DNA of 64,000 nucleotides from JAXDMK01 sp963765955 (GCA_963765955.1 CAVXYA010000004.1:131350-195349); one strand, 5' to 3'. Positions 37,266-48,591 are shown, numbered from the stretch's first letter. The notes: generated from the letters alone by a model not told the origin. Made by a program: numbers and translations.

Positions 37266-38891
37266 ATGTCCAAGATGATCGCGTTCGACGAGAGCGCCCG
37301 CCGCGCCCTCGAGAGCGGCATGAACCAGCTGGCCGACGCAGTACGAGTGACGCTGGGCCCGAAGGGCCGCAACGTCGTCCTCGACAAGAAGTGGGGCGCG
37401 CCCACGATCACCAACGACGGCGTGTCCATCGCCAAGGAGATCGAGCTCCAGGACCCCTACGAGCGCATCGGCGCCGAACTGGTCAAGGAAGTCGCCAAGA
37501 AGACCGACGACGTCGCCGGTGACGGCACGACCACCGCCACCGTCCTGGCCTGGGCCATGGTCCGCGAGGGGCTGCGCAACGTGGCCGCCGGTGCCAACCC
37601 CATGTCGCTCAAGAAGGGCATCGAGGCCGCCGTGGCCCGGGCCGTCGAGGGCATCAAGGACATCGCCGTCGACGTCGAGACCAAGGAGCAGGTCGCCCAG
37701 GTGGCGTCCATCTCCGCCGCCGACCAGGAGATCGGCGACACCATCTCCGACGCCATCGACAAGGTGGGCAAGGACGGCGTCATCACCGTCGAGGAGTCGC
37801 AGACCTTCGGCATGGAGCTGGAGCTGGTCGAGGGCATGCGCCTCGACAAGGGCTACATCTCCCCCTACTTCGTCACCGACCCCGAGCGCATGGAGGCGGT
37901 CCTCGACGACCCCTACATCCTGCTCTTCGCAGGCAAGATCTCGGCCGTCCGTGACCTGCTGCCGGTGCTCGAGAAGGTCATGCAGACGGCCAAGCCCCTC
38001 GTGATCATCGCCGAGGACGTCGAGGGCGAGGCCCTCGCCACCCTGGTGGTCAACAAGATCCGGGGCACGTTCAAGTCGGTCGCGGTCAAGGCTCCCGGCT
38101 TCGGCGAGCGCCGCAAGGCCATGCTGCAGGACCTCGCCATCCTCTCCGGTGGCCAGGTCATCTCCGAGGACGTCGGCCTCAAGCTCGACAACGTCACCCT
38201 CGACATGCTGGGCCGGGCCCGGGTCATGACCGTCACCAAGGACGAGACGACCCTGGTCGAAGGGGCCGGTGCCGAGATCGACATCAAGGGCCGGGTCGCC
38301 CAGCTGCGGGCCGAGCTGGAGAACACCGACTCCGACTACGACGCCGAGAAGATCCAGGAGCGCCTGGCCAAGCTCTCCGGCGGTGTGGCCATCATCAAGG
38401 TGGGAGCCGCCACCGAGGTGGAGCTCAAGGAGAAGAAGCACCGCATCGAGGACGCAGTCAGCACCACCAAGGCTGCCGTCGAGGAGGGCGTGGTCCCCGG
38501 TGGTGGGGTCGCCCTGCTGCGGGCGCAGGTCCGGGTCAACGAGCTGGCCGCCAACATGGTCGGCGACGAGGCCACGGGCGTCCGCATCGTCTCCCGCTCG
38601 CTGGAGGAGCCGCTGAAGCAGATCGCGGTCAACGCCGGCATGGAGGGTGGAGTCGTCGTCGAGCGGGTTCGCAACCTCGAAGGCGCCACCGGCCTCAACG
38701 CCGCCACCGGCGACTACGAGGACCTGTTCAAGGCCGGCGTCATCGACGCAGCCAAGGTGACGAGGTCGGCCCTGCAGAACGCGGCGTCGATCGCCGGGCT
38801 GTTCCTCACCACCGAGGCCGTCATCGTCGACCGGCCCATGCCCGGCCACGAAGGCCACAACGACGTCCCCGGCGGGATGGACGACTTCTAA
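37266..38891 (+). CDS. groEL: 60-kDa chaperonin GroEL
   Basis: 541 aa. SKMIAFDESARRALE start, DGTTTATVLAWAMVREG ATP-binding segment, and the GGM-type tail (VPGGMDDF). No groES precedes it, so this is a stand-alone groEL, common where actinobacteria keep a second copy apart from groES-groEL. GGAGG is about 10 bases before ATG 37266. Regulated by CIRCE/HrcA. Confidence 0.97.
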   Translation: MSKMIAFDESARRALESGMNQLADAVRVTLGPKGRNVVLDKKWGAPTITNDGVSIAKEIELQDPYERIGAELVKEVAKKTDDVAGDGTTTATVLAWAMVREGLRNVAAGANPMSLKKGIEAAVARAVEGIKDIAVDVETKEQVAQVASISAADQEIGDTISDAIDKVGKDGVITVEESQTFGMELELVEGMRLDKGYISPYFVTDPERMEAVLDDPYILLFAGKISAVRDLLPVLEKVMQTAKPLVIIAEDVEGEALATLVVNKIRGTFKSVAVKAPGFGERRKAMLQDLAILSGGQVISEDVGLKLDNVTLDMLGRARVMTVTKDETTLVEGAGAEIDIKGRVAQLRAELENTDSDYDAEKIQERLAKLSGGVAIIKVGAATEVELKEKKHRIEDAVSTTKAAVEEGVVPGGGVALLRAQVRVNELAANMVGDEATGVRIVSRSLEEPLKQIAVNAGMEGGVVVERVRNLEGATGLNAATGDYEDLFKAGVIDAAKVTRSALQNAASIAGLFLTTEAVIVDRPMPGHEGHNDVPGGMDDF

Positions 38892-38918
38892 GTCGTCTCA
38901 CTGCCGCACCAGCGTTGT

Positions 38919-38946
38919 CGGAGGGGCCGGTCCGCCGGCCCCTCCG
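38919..38946 (+). terminator. GC-rich hairpin after groEL
   Basis: CGGAGGGGCCGG and CCGGCCCCTCCG pair perfectly (12 bp) around the loop TCCG. There is no U-tract, as usual at this GC content. It lies 27 bp after the groEL stop and ahead of hemQ. Confidence 0.75.
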
Positions 38947-38982
38947 TCGCGTCCGTCACCCGGTGGTTCGTAGAATGAGAGG

Positions 38983-39684
38983 GTGACCGACACGTCCCCC
39001 ACCGCGCCCGTCGTCCCGTCCACCGGGTGGGGCGTGCTCCACCTGTTCTGCAAGGCGCCGACGGGGGCCGTCGAGCGGGAGGCGGTGGTGGCCGCGGTCA
39101 AGGCATGCCAGGCCGACGACCACCAGGTGGTCACCTTCGCCGTCCTCGGCCACAAGGCCGACCTGGGGTTCATGGCGGTAGGGCCCGACCTGTGGCGGCT
39201 CCAGGGCTTCCAGGCCGACCTGTCCGCCGCCGGGCTGGTGATGGCCGACTCCTACGTGTCGCTCACCGAGGTGTCGGAGTACGCCGAGGGCATGCCCCCC
39301 GAGCGCCTCGAGCCCCGGCTGCACCCGGTGCTCCCGCCCGAGGGCAAGCGGGCCCTGTGCTTCTACCCGATGTCGAAGCGCCGCGACCTCACCGGCAACT
39401 GGTACACCCTGCCCTTCGAGGAGCGGCGGGCGCTGATGGAGGGCCACGGGCGGGTGGGCCGCCAGTACGCGGGCCGGGTGCTGCAGCTCATCACCGGGTC
39501 CACCGGCCTCGACGACTGGGAGTGGGCCGTCACCCTCTTCGCCGCCGATCCCGTCGCCCTCAAGGAGTGCGTCCACGAGATGCGCTTCGACCAGGCGTCG
39601 GCCGTCTACGCCGAGTTCGGCCCCTTCGTCACCGGCCTGGTCGCCCCCGTCGAGGACGTCCTCACCCGGGTCGGGGTGGCGTAG
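38983..39684 (+). CDS. hemQ: Coproheme decarboxylase / chlorite dismutase-family protein
   Basis: Final step of the coproporphyrin-dependent haem pathway of Gram-positive bacteria. 233 aa from GTG 38983. Two ferredoxin-like halves; the family motifs CFYPMSKRRDLTGNWYTL, MEGHGRVGRQYAGRV and DDWEWAVTLF are clear. The LKECVHEMRFDQASA helix follows. Convergent with the livF operon. Confidence 0.92.
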   Translation: MTDTSPTAPVVPSTGWGVLHLFCKAPTGAVEREAVVAAVKACQADDHQVVTFAVLGHKADLGFMAVGPDLWRLQGFQADLSAAGLVMADSYVSLTEVSEYAEGMPPERLEPRLHPVLPPEGKRALCFYPMSKRRDLTGNWYTLPFEERRALMEGHGRVGRQYAGRVLQLITGSTGLDDWEWAVTLFAADPVALKECVHEMRFDQASAVYAEFGPFVTGLVAPVEDVLTRVGVA

Positions 39685-39725
39685 GAGATTGCGTGCACTC
39701 GGCCACCGGCCGCTGCCGCAGTCAT

Positions 39726-39820
39726 GCCACGGCGTTTCGTGCGCTTCTAGCGCCCTGAAATCAGCCCCGCGCTCCTGATCTGGGGCGCTACCGATGATCG
39801 AAAACGCAAACGGGCGTGGC
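39726..39820. terminator. Long imperfect inverted repeat between hemQ and livF
   Basis: An inner stem TAGCGCCC...GGGCGCTA (39749-39756 / 39783-39790) with ATCAG/CTGAT inside it, and an outer GCCACG...CGTGGC pair at the ends. It separates convergent genes and may act as a bidirectional terminator; a decayed palindromic repeat element is an alternative. Confidence 0.5.
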
Positions 39821-39822
39821 GC

Positions 39823-40542
39823 TCAGTCCTCGCCCAGGTAGGCCTTGCGCACCTGGGGGTTGTCACGGAGGTCGGCGCCGGTGCCGGACAGGACGATGCG
39901 GCCCGTCTCCAGGACGTGGGCCTCGTCGGCCAGGGCCAGGGCGGCGGACGCGTTCTGCTCCACCAGCAGCACGGTGGTGCCGGCGGCTTTCAGCTCGGCC
40001 AGGGCGTCGAAGATGCGGCGCATCATGATCGGCGACAGTCCCATCGACGGCTCGTCGAGCATGAGCAGGCGGGGCCGGCACATGAGCGCCCGGCCCATGG
40101 CCAGCATCTGCTGCTCGCCCCCCGACAGCGTTCCGGCGGCCTGGGACCGCCGCTCCCCCAGCACCGGGAACCGCTCGTAGACGCCATCGCGGTCGCCGGT
40201 TATCGCCTCCTGGCCGTCGGACCGGGTGAAGGCGCCCAGGTCGAGGTTCTCCTCGACGGTCATGCGAGGGAAGATGCGCCGGCCCTCGGGGGCGTGGGCG
40301 AGGCCCCGCTCCACGATCTCGTGGGCCGGCACCTGGTCGATGCGCTCGCCGTCGAACAGGATCTCCCCGGAGGTCGGCCGCAGCAGCCCGGACACGGTGC
40401 GCAACACGGTGGTCTTGCCCGCCCCGTTGCTGCCGATGAGCGTCACCAAGCTCCCGGCCTCGACCGAGAAGCTCACCCCCTTGACCGCCTCGATGCGGCC
40501 GTACGACACCCGGACGTCGTTGACCTCGAGCAAGGCGCTCAT
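39823..40542 (-). CDS. livF: Branched-chain amino-acid ABC transporter ATP-binding protein LivF-type
   Basis: 239 aa. Walker A GSNGAGKTT, ABC signature LSGGEQQMLAMGRAL, Walker B LLMLDEPSMGL. The GLAHAPEGRRIFPRMTVEENL segment is typical of LivF. ATG 40542 overlaps the livG stop. Last gene of the five-gene minus-strand operon. Confidence 0.93.
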   Translation of the reverse strand: MSALLEVNDVRVSYGRIEAVKGVSFSVEAGSLVTLIGSNGAGKTTVLRTVSGLLRPTSGEILFDGERIDQVPAHEIVERGLAHAPEGRRIFPRMTVEENLDLGAFTRSDGQEAITGDRDGVYERFPVLGERRSQAAGTLSGGEQQMLAMGRALMCRPRLLMLDEPSMGLSPIMMRRIFDALAELKAAGTTVLLVEQNASAALALADEAHVLETGRIVLSGTGADLRDNPQVRKAYLGED

Positions 40543-41325
40543 GTAGCCGCGGGGGCGCCCAGGTAGGCCTCGATCACCCGGGGGTCGGACTGCACCTCGG
40601 ACGGGCTGCCCTCCACCAGCTTCGACCCCTGCACCAGCACCGCCACCCGGTCGCACAGGTTGAAGATGAAGCGCATGTCGTGCTCGATGACCACCACCGA
40701 CAGGCCCTGGTCGCGCACCCGTCGGACCAGGTCCATCGCCGCCCCCGTCTCGTTGGGGTTCATCCCCGCGGTGGGCTCGTCGAGGAGGAGCAGGCCGGGG
40801 TCGGTGGCCAGGGCCCGGGCGATCTCCAGCCGGCGCTGGTCTCCGTAGGGGAGGTTCTTGGCCAGCGTGTCCCGGTGGCGGGACAGGCCGACGAAGGCCA
40901 GCAGCTCGGTCGACCGGGCCTCCGACTCCCGCTCCTCGCGGCGGAAGGCAGGCCCCCGGCCGATGGCGGCCAGCACGCCCGCCCGGGTGCGGCAGTGCCG
41001 CCCCACCAGCACGTTCTCGAGGGCGGTCATGTTGGGGAACAGGCGGATGTTCTGGAACGTGCGGGCCACGCCGGCCTTGGTGACCCGGGCCGGGTTGCCG
41101 GGCAGCTCCTCGCCCCGGTAGAGCACCTGGCCCGACGTCGGCTCCAGCATCCCCGTCAGGCAGTTGAAGAACGTCGTCTTGCCCGCCCCGTTGGGGCCGA
41201 TGAGGCCGACGATCTCCCGCTCCCCCACGTCGAGGTCGACCTCGTGCACCGCCACCAGCCCGCCGAATCGCTTGGTGACCTTCCGGGCCTGGAGGATGGG
41301 CGGGGCGACGGCGGGCGTCGGTCAT
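40539..41325 (-). CDS. livG: Branched-chain amino-acid ABC transporter ATP-binding protein LivG-type, frameshifted at start
   Basis: Walker A GPNGAGKTT, FNCLTGMLEPTSG, ARTFQNIRLFPNMT and Walker B LLLLDEPTAGMNP identify LivG. The internal GTG 41255 is not a true start: the family N-terminus PPILQARKVTKRFGGLVAVHEV lies upstream in frame. An ATG at 41325 overlaps the livM stop but is one base out of frame; removing one g from ggg 41313-41315 joins them. About 262 aa when repaired. Confidence 0.85.
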
Positions 41326-43000
41326 GGCGCACCGGCCATGGCCGACCCCGGCGGGGCGCCGCTGGCGTCGGCGCCCCCCTCCTCGTCCCGGAACTCCCGC
41401 TGCCGGCGCCGGCTGGGGACGATGCCCTCGGGCCGGAACCGCATCATCAGGATCAACGCCGCCCCGAAGAGCAGGAGCCGCTTGTCCTGGAACGCCCGCA
41501 GCTTCTCGGGGATCACGAGGAGGGCAGCCGACCCGAGCAGCGCCCCCGGCACGCTCCCCATCCCGCCCAGCACCACCGCCGCCACCAGCAGGATCGACTC
41601 CAGGAACGTGTAGGAGTCGGGCGACACCTGGGTGGTGACGTGAGCGTTCACCGTCCCCGCGGCCCCGGCCATGAAGGCGCCGATGGCGAAGGCGAGCAGC
41701 TTGAGGCGGACGGTGTCGACGCCCATGGCCGCGGCCGCCACCTCGTCCTCCCGGATGGCCACCCACGCCCGCCCGATGCGGCTGCCGTTGAGCCGGGTGA
41801 AGGCCACGATGGCGAACGTCAGCAGGAGCAGCTCGACGTAGTAGTAGTTGGCGAACCCGGGCAGGGTGACCCCGAGCACCTCGTGGCTGGCGCCGAAGTC
41901 GTAGTCGCCCACCGCCAGGTTGGGCACCCCCGAGATCCCGTTGGGGCCGCGGGTGAGACCGTCCCAGTTGTTGGCCGCGATGCGGAAGATCTCGCCGAAG
42001 CCGAGGGTGACGATGGCGAGGTAGTCCCCCCGTAATCGGAGGGTCGGGGCGCCGAGCAGCACCCCGAAGGCGGCGGCGATGACCGCGCCCAGGAGGACGA
42101 CCAGGAGGAAGGGCAGGTGCATGTCGACGGTGGTGAGGGCGGCGCCGGCGAACAGGGCCCCCACGTAGGCGCCGACGCCGAAGAAGGCCACGTACCCGAG
42201 GTCGAGCAGCCCGGCCAGGCCTACCACCACGTTCAGCCCGAGGGCGGCGGCCGCGAACACGCCGATCGAGGCGAACACCCGGATCCAGTAGGCGTTGCCG
42301 TCCTGGGTGAAGGGGAAGGCCAGCGACGCCACCGCGGCCGCCCCCAGCGCCACCGACCGGTGGCGGGCGACCAGCTCCTCCAGCCACGAGAACAGGCCGA
42401 GGCGGGACACGGTGAGCGACGCCGCGACGACGAACACCAGCCACGACACGAACCGGCTCGACTCGTCGATGCCGAGCCCCCACACGGTGAGGAACAGCAC
42501 CGCCCCCACCGCCCCGACCACCGCGGCCCACTCCAGAGGCGGGGCCAATCGGGGCCAGTCCTCGGGTAGCGGCCGTTCGTCAGAAGCCGGGATGGCGACA
42601 AAGGCGGCCAGCAACACCAGCCCGCCCGCCACCGTCAACCACGCCCCGTAGGCGACGCCCCCCAGGCCGCCGCCCTCGCCGGCGATGGCGACCACGTTGT
42701 AGCCGGCCACCGCGATCACGCCGGTGGCGGCCATGATCCCCGCCCGCCGCCGGCCGGGCCGCTTCACCACGGCCAGCGCCGCCGCCGACACCAGGACCAG
42801 GGTGAACTGGCGGGCCCCGCCGGGGAACCCAGCGAGCGACATCTTTCCCGGGAAGCCGCCGAACGTCGCCCACGGCGAGAGGCTGCCGACCACCACCAGG
42901 ACGGCGCCGACGACGGACGCCCCCCGGGGCGGCACCCGGGCCACCAGCGCCCCCACCACCGGGCCCGCGGCCAGGCGCACCCGTCCGAACGGCGAACCCG

Positions 43001-43004
<4 letters not shown>
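41322..43004 (-). CDS. livM: Branched-chain amino-acid ABC transporter permease LivM-type, long N-terminus
   Basis: 560 aa, longer than the usual 300-350. The C-terminal half is a LivM domain (GLAGLLDLGYVAFFGVGAYVGAL, LRLRGDYLAIVTLGFGEI). The first 230 residues add several extra hydrophobic helices (VVGAVLVVVGSLSPWATFGG and others). ATG 43004 overlaps the livH stop. Confidence 0.9.
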
Positions 43005-43918
<914 letters not shown>

Positions 43919-43978
43919 GACTCCCCGGGTTCGGGACCGTGACCGGCGTGACCGGCGGGACCGGGACCTGCGGCCTGG

Positions 43979-45203
43979 CTAGCCGGCGAACGTGCCGGTC
44001 TTGCGCGGCGTCCAGGTGTTGTTGGCGACCTGGTTCATCGTGAGCAGCTTGGTGACCGTGTCGCCGTACTGGTCGAACGCCACCTTCCCGGTGACGCCCT
44101 CGATGTCGGTGGCCTGGACGGCGGCGATCACCTGCCGGCGGGTCTCGTCGTCGATGGCGTCGGCGTCGGCGAGGACCTGGGCCAGGGCGCTGATGATCAC
44201 GTTGGCCGCGTCGTAGGCGAGGGCGCCCTGGGCCGAGGGCGGGTCACGGTAGGCAGCCGCGGCGTAGGCGTCGAGGAAGGCCTGGCCCTTCTCCAGCTGC
44301 TCGGCGGGGGCACCGATCGACGTGCCCAGGTCGCCGTTGGCCGCTTCCTTGGCGTTGTTGATGTAGTCCTGGTCGACGATGCCGTCGCCGCCCATGAGGG
44401 GGGCGGTGACACCCTGCTTCTTCAGCTCGGTGGTGAACCGGGCCGCGGCCGCGTACTCGCCGCCGTAGAAGATGAGGTCGGGGCTGAGGGACGCGATGTT
44501 GGTGACGTCGCTCGAGTAGTCGGTTGTCTCCTCGGCGATCACCCTGATGTCGCCCACGACCGTGCCGCCCTTGCCGGTGAAGCGGGCCTGGAACGACTCG
44601 GCCAGCCCCTTCCCGTAGGTCTTGCCGTCGTGGACGAGCAGGACGTTGCGGAAGTTGCCCTCGGTGTAGGCGTAGTCGGCCGCGAAGCCGCCCTTGGAGG
44701 GAGTCGAGGGTGGCGGTGCGGAAGTAGTTCTTGTTGGGGCGCACCGGGCTGGTGGCGAAGTCCTTGCCCCGGGTGAGGGTGTCGTTGGTGTTGCCCGGCG
44801 ACACCTGGGCGATGTTGGCCCGGTCGAGAATCGGAATCGTCTGCTGCGCCACCGACGAGTTGAACGTCCCCACCACGGCCACCACCGCGCTGTCGGACGC
44901 CAGCTTGTTCGCCGCCTGGCTGCCGACGTCGGGCTTGCTGCTGTCGTCCTCCGCGGCCAGCTCGAGGCGCCAGCCCGGGATGCGGTCGGCGTCGTTGGCC
45001 TGGCGGACGGCCAGGTCGACCGAGTTGCGGATGCCGATCCCGAACGAGGTGGAGCCCGCCACCAAGGGGACGATCACGCCGATCTTGGCCACCTTCCGCT
45101 CGTCGCCGCCGCTCTCCTCCGCATCACTCCCGCACGCCGCCAGGATGACGGCCGCCACCATCACGAGCGTCAGCGTGCGCCAGGTCCGTTGCTTCGTCAC
45201 CAT
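43979..45203 (-). CDS. livK: Substrate-binding lipoprotein of the Liv-type transporter, frameshifted
   Basis: Type I periplasmic-binding fold. Signal ending in VILAAC (lipobox), then AKIGVIVPLVAGSTSFGIGI and VSPGNTNDTLTRG. An extra base at ccc 44691-44693 breaks the frame after TLDSLQG; without it GFAADYAYTEGNFRNVLLVHDGK leads into VVGDIRVIAEETTDYSSDV and the C-terminus. First gene of the operon. Substrate may be amino acids or another small acid; sequence alone does not decide. Confidence 0.85.
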
Positions 45204-45255
45204 GAGGGCCTCCCTAGCCGGCTCGACCCGTGCAGGCTAGCGGTAACGTCTGCTC

Positions 45256-46062
45256 GTGGCCGAGACCTCTGAGGTGGCCGCCCTCCGCCGGCACCTGCAC
45301 GACCTCGAGCGGGTCGTGGTCGCCTTCAGCGGCGGCGCCGATTCCGCCTTCCTGGCCTGGGTGGCCCACGACACGCTGGGTGTGTCGGGGGCCTCGGCGG
45401 TGACGGCGGTGTCGCCCTCGCTGGCCGGCGAGGAGGCGGACGACTGCGCCGCCCTGGCCAAGGAGTGGGGGCTGCGGTGGCGGACGGTGGACACCGACGA
45501 GCTCGACCGGCCCGCCTACGTGGCCAACGACACCGACCGCTGCCGGCACTGCAAGACCGAGCTGATGGACGCGCTGGCGCCCTCGGCCGCGGCCGAGAAC
45601 GCCACCATCGTCCTGGGCACCAACCTCGACGACCTCGACGACCATCGCCCCGGCCAGGCCGCGGCCGCCGAGCGGGGGGCGGCGTTCCCCCTGGTCGACG
45701 CCGGCTTCACCAAGGCCGCGGTGCGGGAGGCGTCGCGCCGGCTCGGCCTGCGCACGTGGGACAAGCCGGCGGCCGCCTGCCTGGCCTCCCGCATCCCCTA
45801 CGGCACGCCTGTCACCCTCGGCACGCTCGACCGGGTGGGCCGGGCCGAGGCCGCCCTCCACCGGCTCGGGTTCGGCCAGGTGCGGGTCCGCCACTACGGC
45901 GACCTGGCCCGCCTGGAGGTCGAGCTGGCCGACCTGCCCCAGGCCGTCGAGCGCCGCCTCGAAGTCGTGGCGGCGGTGAAGGCCGCCGGCTACACCCGGG
46001 TGACGCTCGACCTGGAGGGCTTCCGGTCGGGCAATCTGAACGTCCCGCGTCCCGACGGCTAG
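45256..46062 (+). CDS. larE: LarE-type ATP-dependent sulfur transferase
   Basis: Pyridinium sulfur insertase for the nickel-pincer cofactor of lactate racemase and relatives. 268 aa from GTG 45256. PP-loop SGGADS (25-30), DRCRHCKTEL giving Cys96 and Cys99, and Cys175 in PAAACLASRIP, which matches the sacrificial or cluster-binding Cys. Three Cys suggest the 4Fe-4S type of LarE rather than the sacrificial type. larA, larB and larC are not nearby. The 3' end overlaps the convergent neighbour by 4 bases. Confidence 0.85.
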   Translation: MAETSEVAALRRHLHDLERVVVAFSGGADSAFLAWVAHDTLGVSGASAVTAVSPSLAGEEADDCAALAKEWGLRWRTVDTDELDRPAYVANDTDRCRHCKTELMDALAPSAAAENATIVLGTNLDDLDDHRPGQAAAAERGAAFPLVDAGFTKAAVREASRRLGLRTWDKPAAACLASRIPYGTPVTLGTLDRVGRAEAALHRLGFGQVRVRHYGDLARLEVELADLPQAVERRLEVVAAVKAAGYTRVTLDLEGFRSGNLNVPRPDG

Positions 46063-47163
46063 GGGAAGATGAAGGGCATCTCCAGCGGCGAGCCGTTGTC
46101 GGCCACGAACACGTCGAGGATCGTGAACTGCTCCGGGTTGGTGACGCCCGTCACGAAGGCGTGGTTGGTGACCAGGATCGAACCCTGCCCGTTGAAGGCG
46201 ATGTTGGCCGGGGAGTCGTAGGGGAAGATGGGATTGCCCTGGTTGGCCAGCCGGACCTCCTCCGCTCCGCCCGGTCCCAGGATCGAGATGCCGGAGGCAA
46301 ACGGGGTGGCGATGGCCACGTAGAGCCGGCCCGTCTTTCCGAACGCGATCCCGTCGGGTGCGTCGCCGTTGGTGTACTCGTGGAAGACAGTCAAGCTGGC
46401 CGCCGTCGGCTTGGCCACGAGCGGGAGCGTGTACACGAACGCCCGGTTGTTGAGATCGGCCGTCACGGTGAAGTACACCTTGGACCGGCTCGGGTCGAGG
46501 CGGATGCCGTTCGTCCCGAAGGACGCAGAGGCCAGGCGGATGTCCTGGAACCAGATCTGGGGCTGTCCACCACCGGGGGGGACACGCCAGATGGTCGCCT
46601 GGAGGGAATCGGTCACATAGGCGTTGCCGATCTTGTCGAAGGCGAGGTCGTTGGGCAGGGCGGGGGCGTCGAACGGCGTGGGCGAGCAGGGCGTGCCCGC
46701 CGGCACCGCCGAGCAGGGCTTCAGGTCGGGGAACGGCGTGGAGTACTGCTCCTGCTTCCCGTTGAGCGAGATGCGGTAGATGCCGAGTTGCGTGTTCAGG
46801 ACGTAGGCCCGCAGGAGACGGTCGAGCGCCAGGGAGGAGTTGGCGTGCTCCTGGGCCAGGTTCTCCCCCTGGGTGGCCCACGACTTCAGCAGCAGTCCGG
46901 TGGCCGCGTGGTAGAGCAGCACCTTCGACGGGCCCTTCCCGGCGGTGCCGAACGTGGCCGGGCCCGAGACCCAAACCAGACCGCTGGCGTAGGCGATGCC
47001 CTCCGGGAACCCGGGCGGCGTCGGCACCTTGGCCAGCACCTTTGCGTCACCGAACGGCCGGGGCGCGCCCGCGTCCGCCACTCCGACGCTCAGCAGCATC
47101 GACGCCAGCACCAAGGCCGGCAGCGCAGCGCCGCCGTGCGGTAGTCAGTCTCCAACGGCCCAT
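46059..47163 (-). CDS. Secreted SMP-30/gluconolactonase-like beta-propeller, frameshifted in signal peptide
   Basis: About 367 aa. The propeller repeats (GFPEGIAYASGLVWVSG, ALPNDLAFDKIGNAYVTD, DAPDGIAFGKTGRLYVA) resemble the SMP-30/LRE family; it may be a binding or lactonase-like extracellular protein. The long open frame starts only at 47114, inside the signal. ATG 47163, with GAGGAG six bases upstream, gives MGRWRLTTA; one extra base near 47131 separates it from ALPALVLASMLLSVGVADA. Confidence 0.72.
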
Positions 47164-47304
47164 TCCGAGCTCCTCGCCTCAGACCCCGCCGGATCGGCGC
47201 GAGCCGTCATCGAGGAAGCATAGGACGCACCGACTCGTGTCGGGACAGAGGCCGGTTGTTTGTGCGCCGCGTCGGCGGGGCGCCGCCCGACTCCGGCAGC
47301 CTTT

Positions 47305-47343
47305 GTGGAGGAAAAGCGACCTGGGCGGTCGCTTTTCCTCCAC
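47305..47343. terminator. Perfect 17-bp hairpin
   Basis: GTGGAGGAAAAGCGACC and GGTCGCTTTTCCTCCAC pair without mismatch around the loop TGGGC. It lies downstream of apgM (minus strand) and upstream of the propeller gene, so it fits an apgM terminator; its symmetry also resembles a palindromic repeat unit. The rest of 47164-47391 shows no gene. Confidence 0.65.
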
Positions 47344-47391
47344 GTAAGACTCGCCACCCGGCCCGTCAGCGTCGGCGGGCGGAGCCCGGGT

Positions 47392-48591
47392 TTATGCGCC
47401 GAACTTGGCCAGGCGACCCGAGGCCCCCAGCATCAGGGTCATGAGGTGCTTGCCCTCCCGCCGGCCCAGCGCGCCCTGCAGGCACCACCGCTCGCCGAAG
47501 CGGGTGACGTCGTCCCGACCCACCCGCGGTCCCCACATCAGCACCGGCACCGGATGCCAGGAGTGGGCCGCCATCTGGCTGGGGGTGGAGTGGTCGCCGG
47601 TGACGACGAGCACATCGGGCGCCAGCGCCGCCACCTCGGCGATGACCTCGTCGAGCGCCTCGATGGCCGCCACCTTGGCCGGGAAGTTGCCGTCCTCCCC
47701 CGCCGAGTCGGGGGACTTGTGGTGGAAGAAGAAGTAGTCGTAGTCGTCCCAGTACTTCCGCAGCAGCGCCAGCTCCTCGTCGAGGTTGGCCGGCTTGGGC
47801 AGGACGTCCATGCCCACCAGGCTGGCCACACCGCGGTACATCGGGTACACGGCGATGGCCGCCGGGCGCACGCCGTAGCGCTCGTACATCGACGGCAGGG
47901 CCCGGTGGGAGTCGAAGCCCCGCAGCAGCACGACGTTGGCCTTGGGGTGGTCGGCCAGCACGGCCCGCACCTGACGGTCGAACTCGGCCACCACCTCGGC
48001 CGTGTGATCGGAGATCGGAAGCGTCGCCCGGGGGGCAGCGGGCGGCACGCCTACCTTCTGGGGGTCGGTGTCGGCCAGCAGGGGACTGAGCCCCTCGCCC
48101 CGGAACACGACGAGCACCCGGTGCTGGGCCTCGTGGGCGATGGTGACGTCGACCCCCTCGATGGTGATGCCCGCCCGCAGGCGAGCGACCACCTCGACGG
48201 CCTCGTCGTCGGGCAGGCGTCCGGCCCGACGGTCGGTGATGAAGCCCTGGGCGTCGAGGGTGGCCAGGTTGCCGCGGGCGGCGACGTCGCCCGGCCGGAC
48301 CTCGACCTCGAGGCCGGCGGCCGACAGGGCGCCCCGGCCCAACTGGTACTCGACGGGGTCGTAGCCGAAGAGGGCCATGTGGGCGGGGCCGGAACCGGGC
48401 GTGATGCCGGGTCCCACCGGGTCGTGCAGGCCGACGCTGCCGGCGGCGGCCAGGGCGTCGAGGTTCGGGGTGTGCGCCTCCTCCAGCTCCGTCCCCCGGT
48501 CGGGGCCGGCGAAGCCGGCGAGGCCGTCGAGCACCACCAGCACGATCTTGCCGGGAGAGGGCTGGACCAGGGGGGAGAGGTCGAGAGTCAC
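47392..48591 (-). CDS. apgM: 2,3-bisphosphoglycerate-independent phosphoglycerate mutase, archaeal type
   Basis: Interconverts 3- and 2-phosphoglycerate. 399 aa. Alkaline-phosphatase-like metal sites: VLVVLDGLAG at the start, GPAHMALFGYDP with the likely phospho-Ser region, and VVTGDHSTPSQMAAHSWHPVP near the end. Monocistronic. This type occurs in many actinobacteria in place of GpmI or GpmA. Confidence 0.92.
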   Translation of the reverse strand: MTLDLSPLVQPSPGKIVLVVLDGLAGFAGPDRGTELEEAHTPNLDALAAAGSVGLHDPVGPGITPGSGPAHMALFGYDPVEYQLGRGALSAAGLEVEVRPGDVAARGNLATLDAQGFITDRRAGRLPDDEAVEVVARLRAGITIEGVDVTIAHEAQHRVLVVFRGEGLSPLLADTDPQKVGVPPAAPRATLPISDHTAEVVAEFDRQVRAVLADHPKANVVLLRGFDSHRALPSMYERYGVRPAAIAVYPMYRGVASLVGMDVLPKPANLDEELALLRKYWDDYDYFFFHHKSPDSAGEDGNFPAKVAAIEALDEVIAEVAALAPDVLVVTGDHSTPSQMAAHSWHPVPVLMWGPRVGRDDVTRFGERWCLQGALGRREGKHLMTLMLGASGRLAKFGA

